Source of the DNA: Bordetella parapertussis
GTDB lineage: Bacteria > Pseudomonadota > Gammaproteobacteria > Burkholderiales > SG8-41
NCBI GenBank assembly: GCA_945870465.1
Contig: CAMBSS010000207.1
Span: forward strand, 1 to 6,615
Direction: 5' to 3'
Length of the DNA stretch: 6,615 nucleotides
The notes under the pieces were generated by a model. The model saw only the letters and a program-made list of their open reading frames with translations, did no database searches and was not told the DNA's origin. Both the position numbers and the translations under genes were made by a program. The first letter of the stretch is position 1. Every line of letters begins with the position of its first letter. Shown one piece after another: positions 1-6,322 of this stretch.

Positions 1-31
1 GCCAAAGTCGACTAATACGGTTTAACGTTTT

Positions 32-107
32 TCACCGATCACCCATCACCCATCACCGATCACCGATCACCGATCACCGATCACCCATCACCCATCACCC
101 TTCGCCC
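32..107. repeat. 7-bp tandem repeat abutting a start codon
   Basis: Ten consecutive 7-bp units of the form TCACC[G/C]A begin at position 32. The tenth (95-101) ends in T, and a degenerate 6-bp remnant TCGCCC (102-107) touches the ATG at 108. Position six of the units varies in the order G C C G G G G C C C, so the tract is a patchwork of two unit types. The tract takes up the whole region where a Shine-Dalgarno sequence would lie, and no purine-rich SD is seen. Seven is not a multiple of three, so unit gain or loss would shift any frame reading through it but would not change the frame from ATG 108. A function in expression is inference. Confidence 0.93.
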
Positions 108-1088
108 ATGACCAAACCCATAGTACTCGTCACCAATACCGCGCTGTCCGACGCCGGGAAAAAGATCCTGACCGATTCAGGCGCCGAAGTCATCTACATG
201 GCCGGCCCTGTCAATGAAACCACTCTGGCCGCCCAGTTCGCCGCCAAAGATATCAACGCGATCCTGCTGCGCGGCTCGCCGCCGCTGGGCCGCAGCCAGT
301 TCGAGCAGGCCAAGCATCTCAAGATCATCGCCAAGCACGGCGCCGGCGTCGACAGCGTGGACATCGATGCGGCGACGGCGGCCGGCATCGTCGTGGTGAC
401 GGCGGGCGATGCGAACGCGGACCCGGTCGCCGAAGCTGCGATCATGTTCATGCTGGCGCTCGCACGCGATTTGCCGAAACTGAACCGCGGCATGCGCGAA
501 GGCAGGTGGGAGAAGCCGATTTACAAGGAAGGCCGCGAGTTCCGCGGGCGCACGGTCGGCATCGTCGGTTTTGGCGCGATCGGCAAACGCACGGCGCGGC
601 TTGCGCGTGCGCTGGGCGCCAACGTCATTCTCCATTCGCGCTCGAAGATCAAGGACCCGGAAGGCATGGAAGTCGAAGAAAACTTCGAGCGCCTGCTCGG
701 CCGCGTGGATATCCTGAGCCTGCATTGCCCGCTCAACGACAAGACGCGCGGCATGCTGGGCGACAAGCAGTTGCGCATGATGAAGCCGACGGCGCTGCTG
801 ATCAACACCGCGCGCGGCCAGATGGTGGACGAGGCAGCTCTCGTGGATGCGCTGAAGAACGGCCGCCTTGCGGGTGCCGGACTTGAGACCTTCAACGAAG
901 AGCCGACCGATCCGAAAAATCCGCTGATCTATCTCGACAACGTGATCTGCACGCCGCACGTGTCCGCGATGACCTCGGATGCGATGGTGCGCATGGGAAC
1001 GACCGCGGCAAACAATATCGTCGGTTACCTTGCGCGCGGCGAGTGCGATACCAGGAATGTCGTCAATCCGGCGGTGCTAAAGAAGTAG
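108..1088 (+). CDS. D-isomer-specific 2-hydroxyacid dehydrogenase (phosphoglycerate dehydrogenase-like)
   Basis: This 326-residue protein should catalyse NAD(P)-dependent interconversion of a D-2-hydroxyacid and its 2-oxoacid in the cytoplasm. The order is standard for the family: a split substrate-binding domain (about 1-100 and 290-326, including KHGAGVDSVD at 77-86) around a Rossmann domain (about 101-289) with GFGAIG at 154-159. The catalytic set is complete: R236 in NTARG, E265 in NEEP and H284 in TPH. After the second Rossmann strand the sequence reads HSRSK (176-180), without the acidic residue usual in NAD-specific members; in this family that often goes with NADP(H) use. Length is normal for the short form, with no C-terminal ACT domain, so SerA of the regulated long type is unlikely. 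Glyoxylate/hydroxypyruvate reductase or another 2-oxoacid reductase is equally possible. ATG 108 is the first usual start in a frame that stays open to the left window edge; it is chosen because family similarity starts at once (TKPIVLVTN). No Shine-Dalgarno is visible. Confidence 0.93.
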   Translation: MTKPIVLVTNTALSDAGKKILTDSGAEVIYMAGPVNETTLAAQFAAKDINAILLRGSPPLGRSQFEQAKHLKIIAKHGAGVDSVDIDAATAAGIVVVTAGDANADPVAEAAIMFMLALARDLPKLNRGMREGRWEKPIYKEGREFRGRTVGIVGFGAIGKRTARLARALGANVILHSRSKIKDPEGMEVEENFERLLGRVDILSLHCPLNDKTRGMLGDKQLRMMKPTALLINTARGQMVDEAALVDALKNGRLAGAGLETFNEEPTDPKNPLIYLDNVICTPHVSAMTSDAMVRMGTTAANNIVGYLARGECDTRNVVNPAVLKK

Positions 1089-1120
1089 CTAAAATGCTTC
1101 AAGGATGAAGTAGCACTTCG

Positions 1121-1146
1121 TTCGCCCTGATGTATAGAAGGGCGAA
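1121..1146 (+). other. Stem-loop in the leader between dehydrogenase and hydrolase genes
   Basis: TTCGCCCT (1121-1128) and AGGGCGAA (1139-1146) form a perfect 8-bp stem with a 10-nt loop. No T-run follows; instead AAAAGGAG comes next, with no start codon at a useful distance. A direct 8-bp repeat GAAGTAGC occurs just upstream (1082-1089, across the dehydrogenase stop codon, and 1107-1114). The hairpin may be part of a 3' end structure or of a longer leader; I do not recognise a known RNA family. Confidence 0.5.
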
Positions 1147-1167
1147 AAGGAGTCGGGCAATAAACTG

Positions 1168-1210
1168 CCGTTCATGCTTCGATACCTTAGCACGAACGGT
1201 GGGCTTTTTT
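1168..1210 (+). terminator. Probable intrinsic terminator (or attenuator) before the hydrolase gene
   Basis: CCGTTCATGC (1168-1177) pairs with GCACGAACGG (1190-1199) with one A-C mismatch and a 12-nt loop. TGGGC and a run of six T (1205-1210) follow. This resembles a Rho-independent terminator for the dehydrogenase unit. The T-run starts five bases after the stem, which is less than ideal. The next gene begins only 34 bases after the T-run, so attenuation of read-through into it is an alternative. Confidence 0.55.
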
Positions 1211-1244
1211 GTATTGCTGATTGTTGGCTATTTACTCGGTGATC

Positions 1245-2987
1245 ATGGGCGAATACAAAACCGAAATCCGCGATGGCATGCGCATCGACTGGGATGTGCC
1301 GATTGCAATGGACGACGGCGTGGTCGTGCGCGCCGATGTGGTCCGTCCGGTCGCGGATGGAAAATACCCGGCGCTCGTAAGCTATGGGCCGTACGGCAAG
1401 GGCCTCGCGTTCCAGGAAGGCTACAAGACCGCGTGGGACATCATGTGCCGCGAAAATCCCGATGCAGTCGCGGGCTCCACCAACAAGTACCAGGCGTGGG
1501 AAGTCATCGACCCCGAGAAGTGGGTGCCGGATGGCTATGTCTGTGTGCGCGTCGATTCGCGCGGCGCGGGCCGCTCGCCCGGTTACCTTTGCCATAACGA
1601 TGCGCGCGAGACGAAGGATTTTCACGACTGCATTGAATGGGCCGCCGCGCAGCCGTGGTGCAGCGGCAAAGTCGGGTTGAACGGCATTTCGTATTACGCG
1701 AGCAACCAGTGGCGCGCGGCGGCGACGCAGCCGCCGCATCTTGCGGCGATCTGCGTGTGGGAAGGTTGGGTCGACAATTTCCGCGATTCGGCACGCCACG
1801 GCGGCATCATCTGCGTGTTCCGCAAGAACTGGCAGGACATGCAGGTGAAGACGGTGCAGCACGGCGTCGGCGAACGTGGCGCCAAAAGCCGCGTCACGGA
1901 CGAGCTCGTGTGCGGGCCCGAAACTCTCAGTGAAGAGCAGCTCGTCAACAACCGCGAAAATATGTGGGGCGAGTTTCTCGCGCGTCCGCTCGATGACGCC
2001 TATTACAAGGAGCGCAGCGGTGATCTGGCGAAAGTCACGGTGCCGCTGCTGTCGGCGGCGAACTGGGGCGGGCAGGGCCTGCATCCGCGCGGCAACTTCG
2101 AGGGTTACATGCGCGCGGCATCGAAAGACAAATGGCTGGAAGCGCACGGCGGCTCGCACTGGGCGCCGTTTTACACCGATTACGGCGTCGGGCTGCAGAA
2201 GCGTTTTTTCGACTACTTTCTGCAGGGCAAACAAAACGGCTGGGACCAGCAGCCGAAAGTGCTGCTGCAGGTGCGCCATCCCGGCGAGAAATTCGTCGAG
2301 CGCGCGGAGAACGAATGGCCGATTGCGCGCACGAAGTGGACGAATTTTTATCTGGATCCGAAAAGCAGGCACTTGTCGCTCACCCCGGTGACGACGGACG
2401 AAGCCATCACCTACGAAACGATGGGCGACGGCGTGATTTTTTCGACGCCGCCGCTGGAGCAAGACACCGAGATCACCGGGCCGTCGGCGCTGAAGCTTTT
2501 TGTTTCGTCGGCAACATCGAACGCGGATATATTCGCGGTGCTGAGCGTATTCGATCCGCAGGGTAAAGAAGTCGTGTTCCAGGGCGCGCTAGATCCCCAC
2601 ACGCCGGTGGCCCAGGGCTGGCTGCGCGCATCGCACCGCAAGCTCGACCCGAAACTGACGCTGCCGTACCGTCCTTATCACACGCATGACGAAGACCAGC
2701 CGCTGAAACCCGGCGAGGTATACGAACTCGATGTTGAAATCTGGCCGACCTGCATCGTCGCGCCCAAAGGCTATCGCATTGCGCTGACGGTGCGCGGCAA
2801 GGATTACTTCTACGCGGGCGAAGCGGCGACACTGTCGAACATGAAAAACCCCATGCGGGGCTGCGGGCCGTTCGAGCACGACGATCCGACCGACCGGCCG
2901 CCGGCAATTTTCGACAGCAAGGTGACCCTGCATTTTGGCGCCCGGTGCCCGGCGGCAGTGCTGCTGCCCGTAATTCCGCCCAGATAA
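1245..2987 (+). CDS. CocE/NonD family serine hydrolase (peptidase S15-like acyl esterase/amidase)
   Basis: A 580-residue cytoplasmic hydrolase of the family that includes cocaine esterase, alpha-amino-acid ester hydrolases and glutaryl acylases. It should cleave ester or amide bonds by an acyl-serine route; the substrate cannot be told from sequence. The N-terminal alpha/beta-hydrolase domain has VDSRGAGRSPG (103-113) and the nucleophile elbow GISYYA with S149. A helical cap lies at about 185-260, and a C-terminal beta-sandwich of the PepX_C/CBM-like type at about 335-572. The likely catalytic histidine is H305 in GGSHWAPFYTD. Where CocE has GWYDGF with the catalytic Asp, this protein has NWGGQGL (273-279), so the usual acid is not at that site. 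The end (LLPVIPPR) fits the family, so the gene looks intact. There is no signal peptide. ATG 1245 is chosen over the in-frame TTG 1221, which would add eight residues not expected in the family; neither start has a good Shine-Dalgarno. Confidence 0.9.
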   Translation: MGEYKTEIRDGMRIDWDVPIAMDDGVVVRADVVRPVADGKYPALVSYGPYGKGLAFQEGYKTAWDIMCRENPDAVAGSTNKYQAWEVIDPEKWVPDGYVCVRVDSRGAGRSPGYLCHNDARETKDFHDCIEWAAAQPWCSGKVGLNGISYYASNQWRAAATQPPHLAAICVWEGWVDNFRDSARHGGIICVFRKNWQDMQVKTVQHGVGERGAKSRVTDELVCGPETLSEEQLVNNRENMWGEFLARPLDDAYYKERSGDLAKVTVPLLSAANWGGQGLHPRGNFEGYMRAASKDKWLEAHGGSHWAPFYTDYGVGLQKRFFDYFLQGKQNGWDQQPKVLLQVRHPGEKFVERAENEWPIARTKWTNFYLDPKSRHLSLTPVTTDEAITYETMGDGVIFSTPPLEQDTEITGPSALKLFVSSATSNADIFAVLSVFDPQGKEVVFQGALDPHTPVAQGWLRASHRKLDPKLTLPYRPYHTHDEDQPLKPGEVYELDVEIWPTCIVAPKGYRIALTVRGKDYFYAGEAATLSNMKNPMRGCGPFEHDDPTDRPPAIFDSKVTLHFGARCPAAVLLPVIPPR

Positions 2988-3042
2988 ATCAGCAACCTGC
3001 GCTCGATGGCGGGTGCCCCGGCCGGCGGAATGTTAGAACTCA

Positions 3043-3190
3043 TCTCAAAAATACAACGTCGACAAGCAACCGCCGATAAACGCCGATTGACGCCGATACA
3101 ATTCCAGTCCTTTACCCGAATCAAGGTCAAGTTTCTTGAACTTATCTGCGTTCATCTGCGTTTATCGGCGGTTGCAAATTGTTTTTGAGA
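3043..3190. repeat. 148-bp imperfect palindrome made of 10-bp units
   Basis: The outer arms are TCTCAAAAA (3043-3051) and TTTTTGAGA (3182-3190), which are exact reverse complements. Inside, GCAACCGCCGATAAACGC (3066-3083) and its exact reverse complement (3158-3175) form an 18-bp core, and pairing continues with a few mismatches to about 3098 and 3142. Each arm is itself a short tandem array of 10-bp units: three NNNCGCCGAT-like units on the left (about 3070-3099) and three TTNATCNGCG-like units on the right (about 3141-3170). The centre is about 42 bp. The shape suggests a dispersed palindromic element or a small non-autonomous mobile repeat; there is no coding capacity. Confidence 0.85.
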
Positions 3191-3333
3191 CCGTTTTTAA
3201 ATAACTAAGTGGCGGCGCTGCGGGCAAATGCGCTAAGCTAAAAAGCGATGGGAAGGCCTGTCCGTTTTTGCGTACGGCCCCGTCCCGATCACCCATAAAA
3301 TTTCATCGATGGAATTGCCGTCAAGGCGAATCA

Positions 3334-3339
3334 CGGGGA
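3334..3339 (+). promoter_or_regulatory. Ribosome-binding site deciding the iron-sulfur subunit start
   Basis: GGGGAG lies nine bases before ATG 3349. It supports this start over in-frame upstream candidates, which would add 27 residues not typical of the family. Confidence 0.7.
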
Positions 3340-3348
3340 GAACAGCAA

Positions 3349-3903
3349 ATGGCAAAGCTCAACATCAATGGCGTGGAGCGCGACGTGAACGTCGAGGCCA
3401 ACACGCCGCTACTGTGGGCAATTCGCGAACAGGTTGGGCTCACCGGCACCAAGTACGGATGCGGTGTCGAGCAGTGCGGCGCCTGCTCCGTGCATATTAA
3501 CGGCGAGGTGCGGCGGTCATGCTCCATTCGCGTCAGCGCGGTAAAACCCACTGACAGGATCGTGACTATCGAAGGCCTGTCGCTCGACAACTCGCATCCG
3601 GTGCAAAAGGCGTGGGCGGCAATCGACGTGCCACAGTGCGGTTATTGCCAGTCCGGGCAGATCATGGCGGCCGTAGCGCTGCTCAGGAAAAAAGCGCGGC
3701 CGACCGACAAGGACATTGACGAAGCGATGACCAATATTTGCCGCTGCGGCACCTATCAGCGCATCCGTGCGGCCGTGCACATGGCGGCGGGTACGGCCGC
3801 CAGTGGCGGTTCCATCATTCACATGGAAACTGATTCAGCGAAGACGGGAGGCTCTGCCGTTCCCTCCGATGGCAGCAAGTCAGAACGTGAGGAAGTTCAC
3901 TGA
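3349..3903 (+). CDS. [2Fe-2S] subunit of a molybdenum hydroxylase (IorA-like)
   Basis: A 184-residue iron-sulfur subunit that carries electrons from the Mo site of its partner to an external acceptor. The N-terminal plant-ferredoxin-type domain (about 1-75) has C38-x4-C43-x2-C46-x11-C58 for the first [2Fe-2S] cluster. The C-terminal helical domain (about 76-147) has C97-x2-C100 and C131-x-C133 for the second. All eight ligands are present. It resembles the small subunit of isoquinoline 1-oxidoreductase and related aldehyde-oxidising enzymes. A tail of about 37 residues (148-184), rich in Ser, Gly and charged residues, follows the last cluster domain; relatives usually end near residue 150. 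There is no signal peptide, so export, if any, would depend on the Tat-tagged partner encoded 11 bases downstream. The gene ends in TGAGGAG, so its stop overlaps the ribosome-binding site of the next gene, which suggests coupled translation. The exact substrate is unknown. Confidence 0.93.
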   Translation: MAKLNINGVERDVNVEANTPLLWAIREQVGLTGTKYGCGVEQCGACSVHINGEVRRSCSIRVSAVKPTDRIVTIEGLSLDNSHPVQKAWAAIDVPQCGYCQSGQIMAAVALLRKKARPTDKDIDEAMTNICRCGTYQRIRAAVHMAAGTAASGGSIIHMETDSAKTGGSAVPSDGSKSEREEVH

Positions 3904-3907
3904 GGAG
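3903..3907 (+). promoter_or_regulatory. Ribosome-binding site of the molybdopterin subunit overlapping the previous stop
   Basis: AGGAG (3903-3907) shares its first base with the TGA stop of the iron-sulfur gene and lies seven bases before ATG 3915. It supports that start and translational coupling of the two subunits. Confidence 0.8.
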
Positions 3908-3914
3908 CCTCATT

Positions 3915-6116
3915 ATGGACAACATTAACTCACGCAAAGTCACGAGCATTTCGCGCCGCAAGTTTATCGTCAGCTCCGCTGCGGCGGGGGGCGGGCTGGC
4001 GCTTGGCATCAATCTTCCATTCAGTATCTTGCCGGCCGCTGCGCAAAATGCCGCCGCCGATCCCGAAGTCACTGCGTGGGTTGTCGTCAGGCCTGACGAC
4101 ACTTGCATGATCCGTGTTGCTCGAACGGAAATGGGCCAGGGCACGCACACCGGCCTTGCCCAGCTCGTCGCCGAAGAGCTCGAGTGCGATTGGCGCAAAG
4201 TGATAGTTGAGCCGGTTACGCCCGGCCAGAACCTCGCCCGCAAACGCGTCTGGGGCGAAATGAGTACGGGCGGCAGCCGTGGCATCCGCATTTCGCAAGA
4301 CTATGTCCGCCGCGGGGGTGCTGCCGCGCGCATGATGCTTATGCAAGCGGCGGCTGATGACTGGAAGGTCCCGGTAACCGAAGTCACCGTGTCCGACGGC
4401 ATCATTACGCACGCGGCGTCCGCGCGCTCGACGAGCTACGGCAAGGTCGCTGCGGCGGCATCGAAATTGACCGCGCCGGATCCGAAGAGCATCAAGCTCA
4501 AGAATCCACGAACCTGGAAGGTGGCCGGCAAGCCGCTGAAGCGGCTCGACACAGCCAACAAGCTGAACGGCCGGAAAATCTATTCGATAGACGTCAAACT
4601 TCAGGGCATGCTGCATGCAGCAATCAAGCAGTGCCCCGTGTTTGGCGGCAAGCTCGTGAGCTTTGATGAATCCAGGGTCGCGGGCCTGCCCGGCGTGCAC
4701 AAAGTGGTCAGGGTGAGCGAGACGACCGTTGCAGTCGTCGCCGATACCTGGTGGCGCGCCAAGGTGGCGCTCGACGCGCTTCCCATCGTCTGGGACGAGG
4801 GCCCCAATACATCCGTGTCCAGCGCATCGATCGCGGCGCATTTAAGGCAGGGCCTGACGGCGCAAGACGCGTTCGCCGATATTGACGATGGGGATGCATT
4901 GACGGCGATCGCCGGCGCCGCGAAAAAAATTGAAGCGATCTACAGCACGCCTTTCCTCGCCCACGCGACGATGGAGCCGATGAACTGCACCGTCAGGATC
5001 ACGGCGGACCGGGCCGAGGCGTGGATGCCCAGCCAGAACGCGGAGGCCACACTGGCCGCACTGTCCGAGGCATCAGGGCTCCCTCTGGCAAGCTGCGAAG
5101 CCTACAACTACGACCCCGGCGGCGGCTTTGGCCGCCGCGGCGGCAATCAGGATTACACGCGCCAGGCAGCCGCTATCGCCAAGCAGTTTCCCGGCGTGCC
5201 GGTCAAGCTGATCTGGAGCCGCGAGGAAGATCAGGCGCACGATTTCTATCGGCCCATTTCGCAGTGCAGGCTGGCTGCAGGCCTTGATGAGAAGGGCAAC
5301 ATGGTCGGGTTGCACGTTCGTGTCTCGGGCCAGTCGATCAACGCGCAGGTCAATCCGGCGGGGATCAAGGACGGCAAGGACGTGCGGCAACTCCAAGGCT
5401 ATTGGAAAGCACCGGGCGATGCGCAGCTTGGCTATACCGTGCCTAACCTGCGCATCGAGTATGCAATGCGCAACACGCCTGTGCCGGTCGGCACGTGGCG
5501 CGGCGTGAACACCAATCAAAACGGCGTTTACATGGAGTGCTTCATCGACGAAGTGGCGCGAGCAGCCGGCAAGGATACGCTCGAATTCCGCCGTGCACTG
5601 ATGAGCAAGCATCCGAAGCATTTGGCCGTGCTCAACGCTGCTGCGGAAAAAGGCGACTGGGGCAAGCCGTTGCCGCCGGGCGTGCACAGGGGCATCGCGC
5701 AGTTCATGGGCTATGGCAGTTACTCGGCGGCGGTCGCTGAAGTCTCGGTCAGCGCGGAGGGCAAGCTGAAGGTGCATCGCCTGGTGCTGGCGCTCAATTG
5801 TGGCCATGCGGTGAATCCCGACCAGATCGCGGCGCAGGTCGAAGGCTCGGTGGCGTATGGACTTACGGCCGCGCTCTACGGCGAGTGCACGATCGAGAAA
5901 GGCCGCATCGCGGAGCTGAATTTCCATAACTACCGTATCCTGCGGCTCGCGGAAATGCCCAAGGTCGAAACGGTGATCGTGCCGACTTACGACTTCTGGG
6001 GCGGGGTGGGCGAACCGACCATCTGCGTGGTGACGCCTTCGGTGCTGAACGCGATTCATGCGGCGACCGGTAAACCGGTGCGCAGCCTGCCGCTGAAGAA
6101 CGTCAAGCTCTTGTAG
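3915..6116 (+). CDS. Tat-exported molybdopterin-binding subunit of a xanthine dehydrogenase-family hydroxylase (IorB-like)
   Basis: The 733-residue catalytic subunit should bind the molybdopterin cofactor and hydroxylate an N-heterocycle or oxidise an aldehyde with water as oxygen donor. The N-terminus has a twin-arginine signal: SRRKF at 13-17, a hydrophobic stretch at about 18-36 and a likely cleavage after an Ala-rich segment near 43 (LPAAAQ). Family motifs are in order: EMGQGTHTG (72-80), the alpha/beta hammerhead region (about 215-290), DPGGGFGRRGG (400-410), PVPVGTWRGVNTNQNG (522-537), and GGVGEPT (696-702) with E700 as the expected catalytic glutamate. Length and order match IorB, the two-subunit type that lacks a FAD subunit, and indeed no FAD-binding gene lies in the window. 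It forms an operon with the [2Fe-2S] subunit (11-bp gap) and is followed by a strong terminator, so no cytochrome or maturation gene is co-transcribed downstream. Substrate is not predictable; aldehyde dehydrogenase and isoquinoline/quinoline oxidoreductase roles are the main options. Confidence 0.94.
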   Translation: MDNINSRKVTSISRRKFIVSSAAAGGGLALGINLPFSILPAAAQNAAADPEVTAWVVVRPDDTCMIRVARTEMGQGTHTGLAQLVAEELECDWRKVIVEPVTPGQNLARKRVWGEMSTGGSRGIRISQDYVRRGGAAARMMLMQAAADDWKVPVTEVTVSDGIITHAASARSTSYGKVAAAASKLTAPDPKSIKLKNPRTWKVAGKPLKRLDTANKLNGRKIYSIDVKLQGMLHAAIKQCPVFGGKLVSFDESRVAGLPGVHKVVRVSETTVAVVADTWWRAKVALDALPIVWDEGPNTSVSSASIAAHLRQGLTAQDAFADIDDGDALTAIAGAAKKIEAIYSTPFLAHATMEPMNCTVRITADRAEAWMPSQNAEATLAALSEASGLPLASCEAYNYDPGGGFGRRGGNQDYTRQAAAIAKQFPGVPVKLIWSREEDQAHDFYRPISQCRLAAGLDEKGNMVGLHVRVSGQSINAQVNPAGIKDGKDVRQLQGYWKAPGDAQLGYTVPNLRIEYAMRNTPVPVGTWRGVNTNQNGVYMECFIDEVARAAGKDTLEFRRALMSKHPKHLAVLNAAAEKGDWGKPLPPGVHRGIAQFMGYGSYSAAVAEVSVSAEGKLKVHRLVLALNCGHAVNPDQIAAQVEGSVAYGLTAALYGECTIEKGRIAELNFHNYRILRLAEMPKVETVIVPTYDFWGGVGEPTICVVTPSVLNAIHAATGKPVRSLPLKNVKLL

Positions 6117-6136
6117 CGTTCCTGCAGCAGAAACTG

Positions 6137-6176
6137 AAAGCGGCCAAACGGATTCTCGTTTGGCCGCTTTGTTTTT
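6137..6176 (+). terminator. Strong intrinsic terminator of the Mo-hydroxylase operon
   Basis: AAAGCGGCCAAACG (6137-6150) and CGTTTGGCCGCTTT (6157-6170) are exact reverse complements, giving a 14-bp stem with a 6-nt loop GATTCT. GTTTTT follows. It starts 20 bases after the stop of the molybdopterin subunit gene. Confidence 0.93.
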
Positions 6177-6193
6177 CGCGACTCGCAATAGAA

Positions 6194-6322
6194 ATCCCCT
6201 CTCCACCTCACGAGGGGGAGAGCGAGTAGAGCGCGCGAGGGGGCCGGGCTAGGGTGAGGGGGTTGATTGCAGCAGCGCTGGTCTAAATGAGGCGAGCAAT
6301 TTTTGCCCCTCACCCCAGCCCC
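6194..6322. repeat. Two inverted copies of a dispersed CCCCTC/GAGGGG palindromic repeat
   Basis: A first copy (about 6194-6262) starts with ATCCCCTCTCC, has an internal fold (CTCTCC 6199-6204 with GGAGAG 6217-6222) and ends in GGGCTAGGGTGAGGGGG (6246-6262). After about 43 bp, the reverse complement of that end returns as CCCCTCACCCCAGCCCC (6306-6322) with one mismatch; ATTGC (6266-6270) and GCAAT (6296-6300) also pair. The second copy then stops: the expected continuation toward CTCTCC is missing and unrelated sequence begins. Repeats of this kind are common between genes in many proteobacteria (family knowledge); their role here is unknown. Confidence 0.75.

Larger units (their letters stand above)
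2988..3348. other. 361-bp non-coding gap before the Mo-hydroxylase operon
   Basis: No convincing gene lies here; the short open frames have no ribosome-binding site and match nothing I recognise. The stretch holds the large inverted repeat described separately (3043-3190), then an A/T-rich patch (3190-3210), a G/C-rich patch, and one copy of CGATCACCCAT (3286-3296) that matches the unit of the repeat at 32-107. The promoter of the following operon should be here, but I could not find a convincing -35/-10 pair. No clear intrinsic terminator for the hydrolase gene is visible unless the inverted repeat, whose right arm ends in TTGTTTTTGAGA, serves that role. Confidence 0.6.

Noticed and set aside
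1..15. Possible last codons of an upstream gene (A-K-V-D-stop in frame 1)
   Set aside because: Four codons are too few to support a call, although a gene ending at 15 would fit the spacing.
3..107. N-terminal extension of the dehydrogenase through the heptamer repeat
   Set aside because: The frame is open to the window edge but has no ATG, GTG or TTG, reads as repetitive RSPITHH/RSPITDH, and family similarity starts at the ATG at 108.
32..107. CRISPR-like array
   Set aside because: Units are 7 bp and contiguous with no spacers; it is a simple tandem repeat.
1089..2462. Long - strand open frame (457 aa) opposite the CocE-type hydrolase
   Set aside because: Arg/His/Ala-rich translation with no recognisable domain, fully antisense to a clear gene; a shadow of GC-rich codon use.
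3185..3212. Promoter candidates for the Mo-hydroxylase operon (TTGAGA, TAAATA and similar)
   Set aside because: No pair of hexamers has both acceptable matches and 16-18 bp spacing.
3268..3348. 27-residue upstream extension of the iron-sulfur subunit
   Set aside because: No ribosome-binding site at 3268, no signal peptide or family similarity in the extension, and ATG 3349 has a good GGGGAG site.
5073..6206. Long - strand open frame (377 aa) opposite the molybdopterin subunit
   Set aside because: Starts past the intrinsic terminator, has an Arg/His-rich composition and no family motifs; shadow of the + strand gene.
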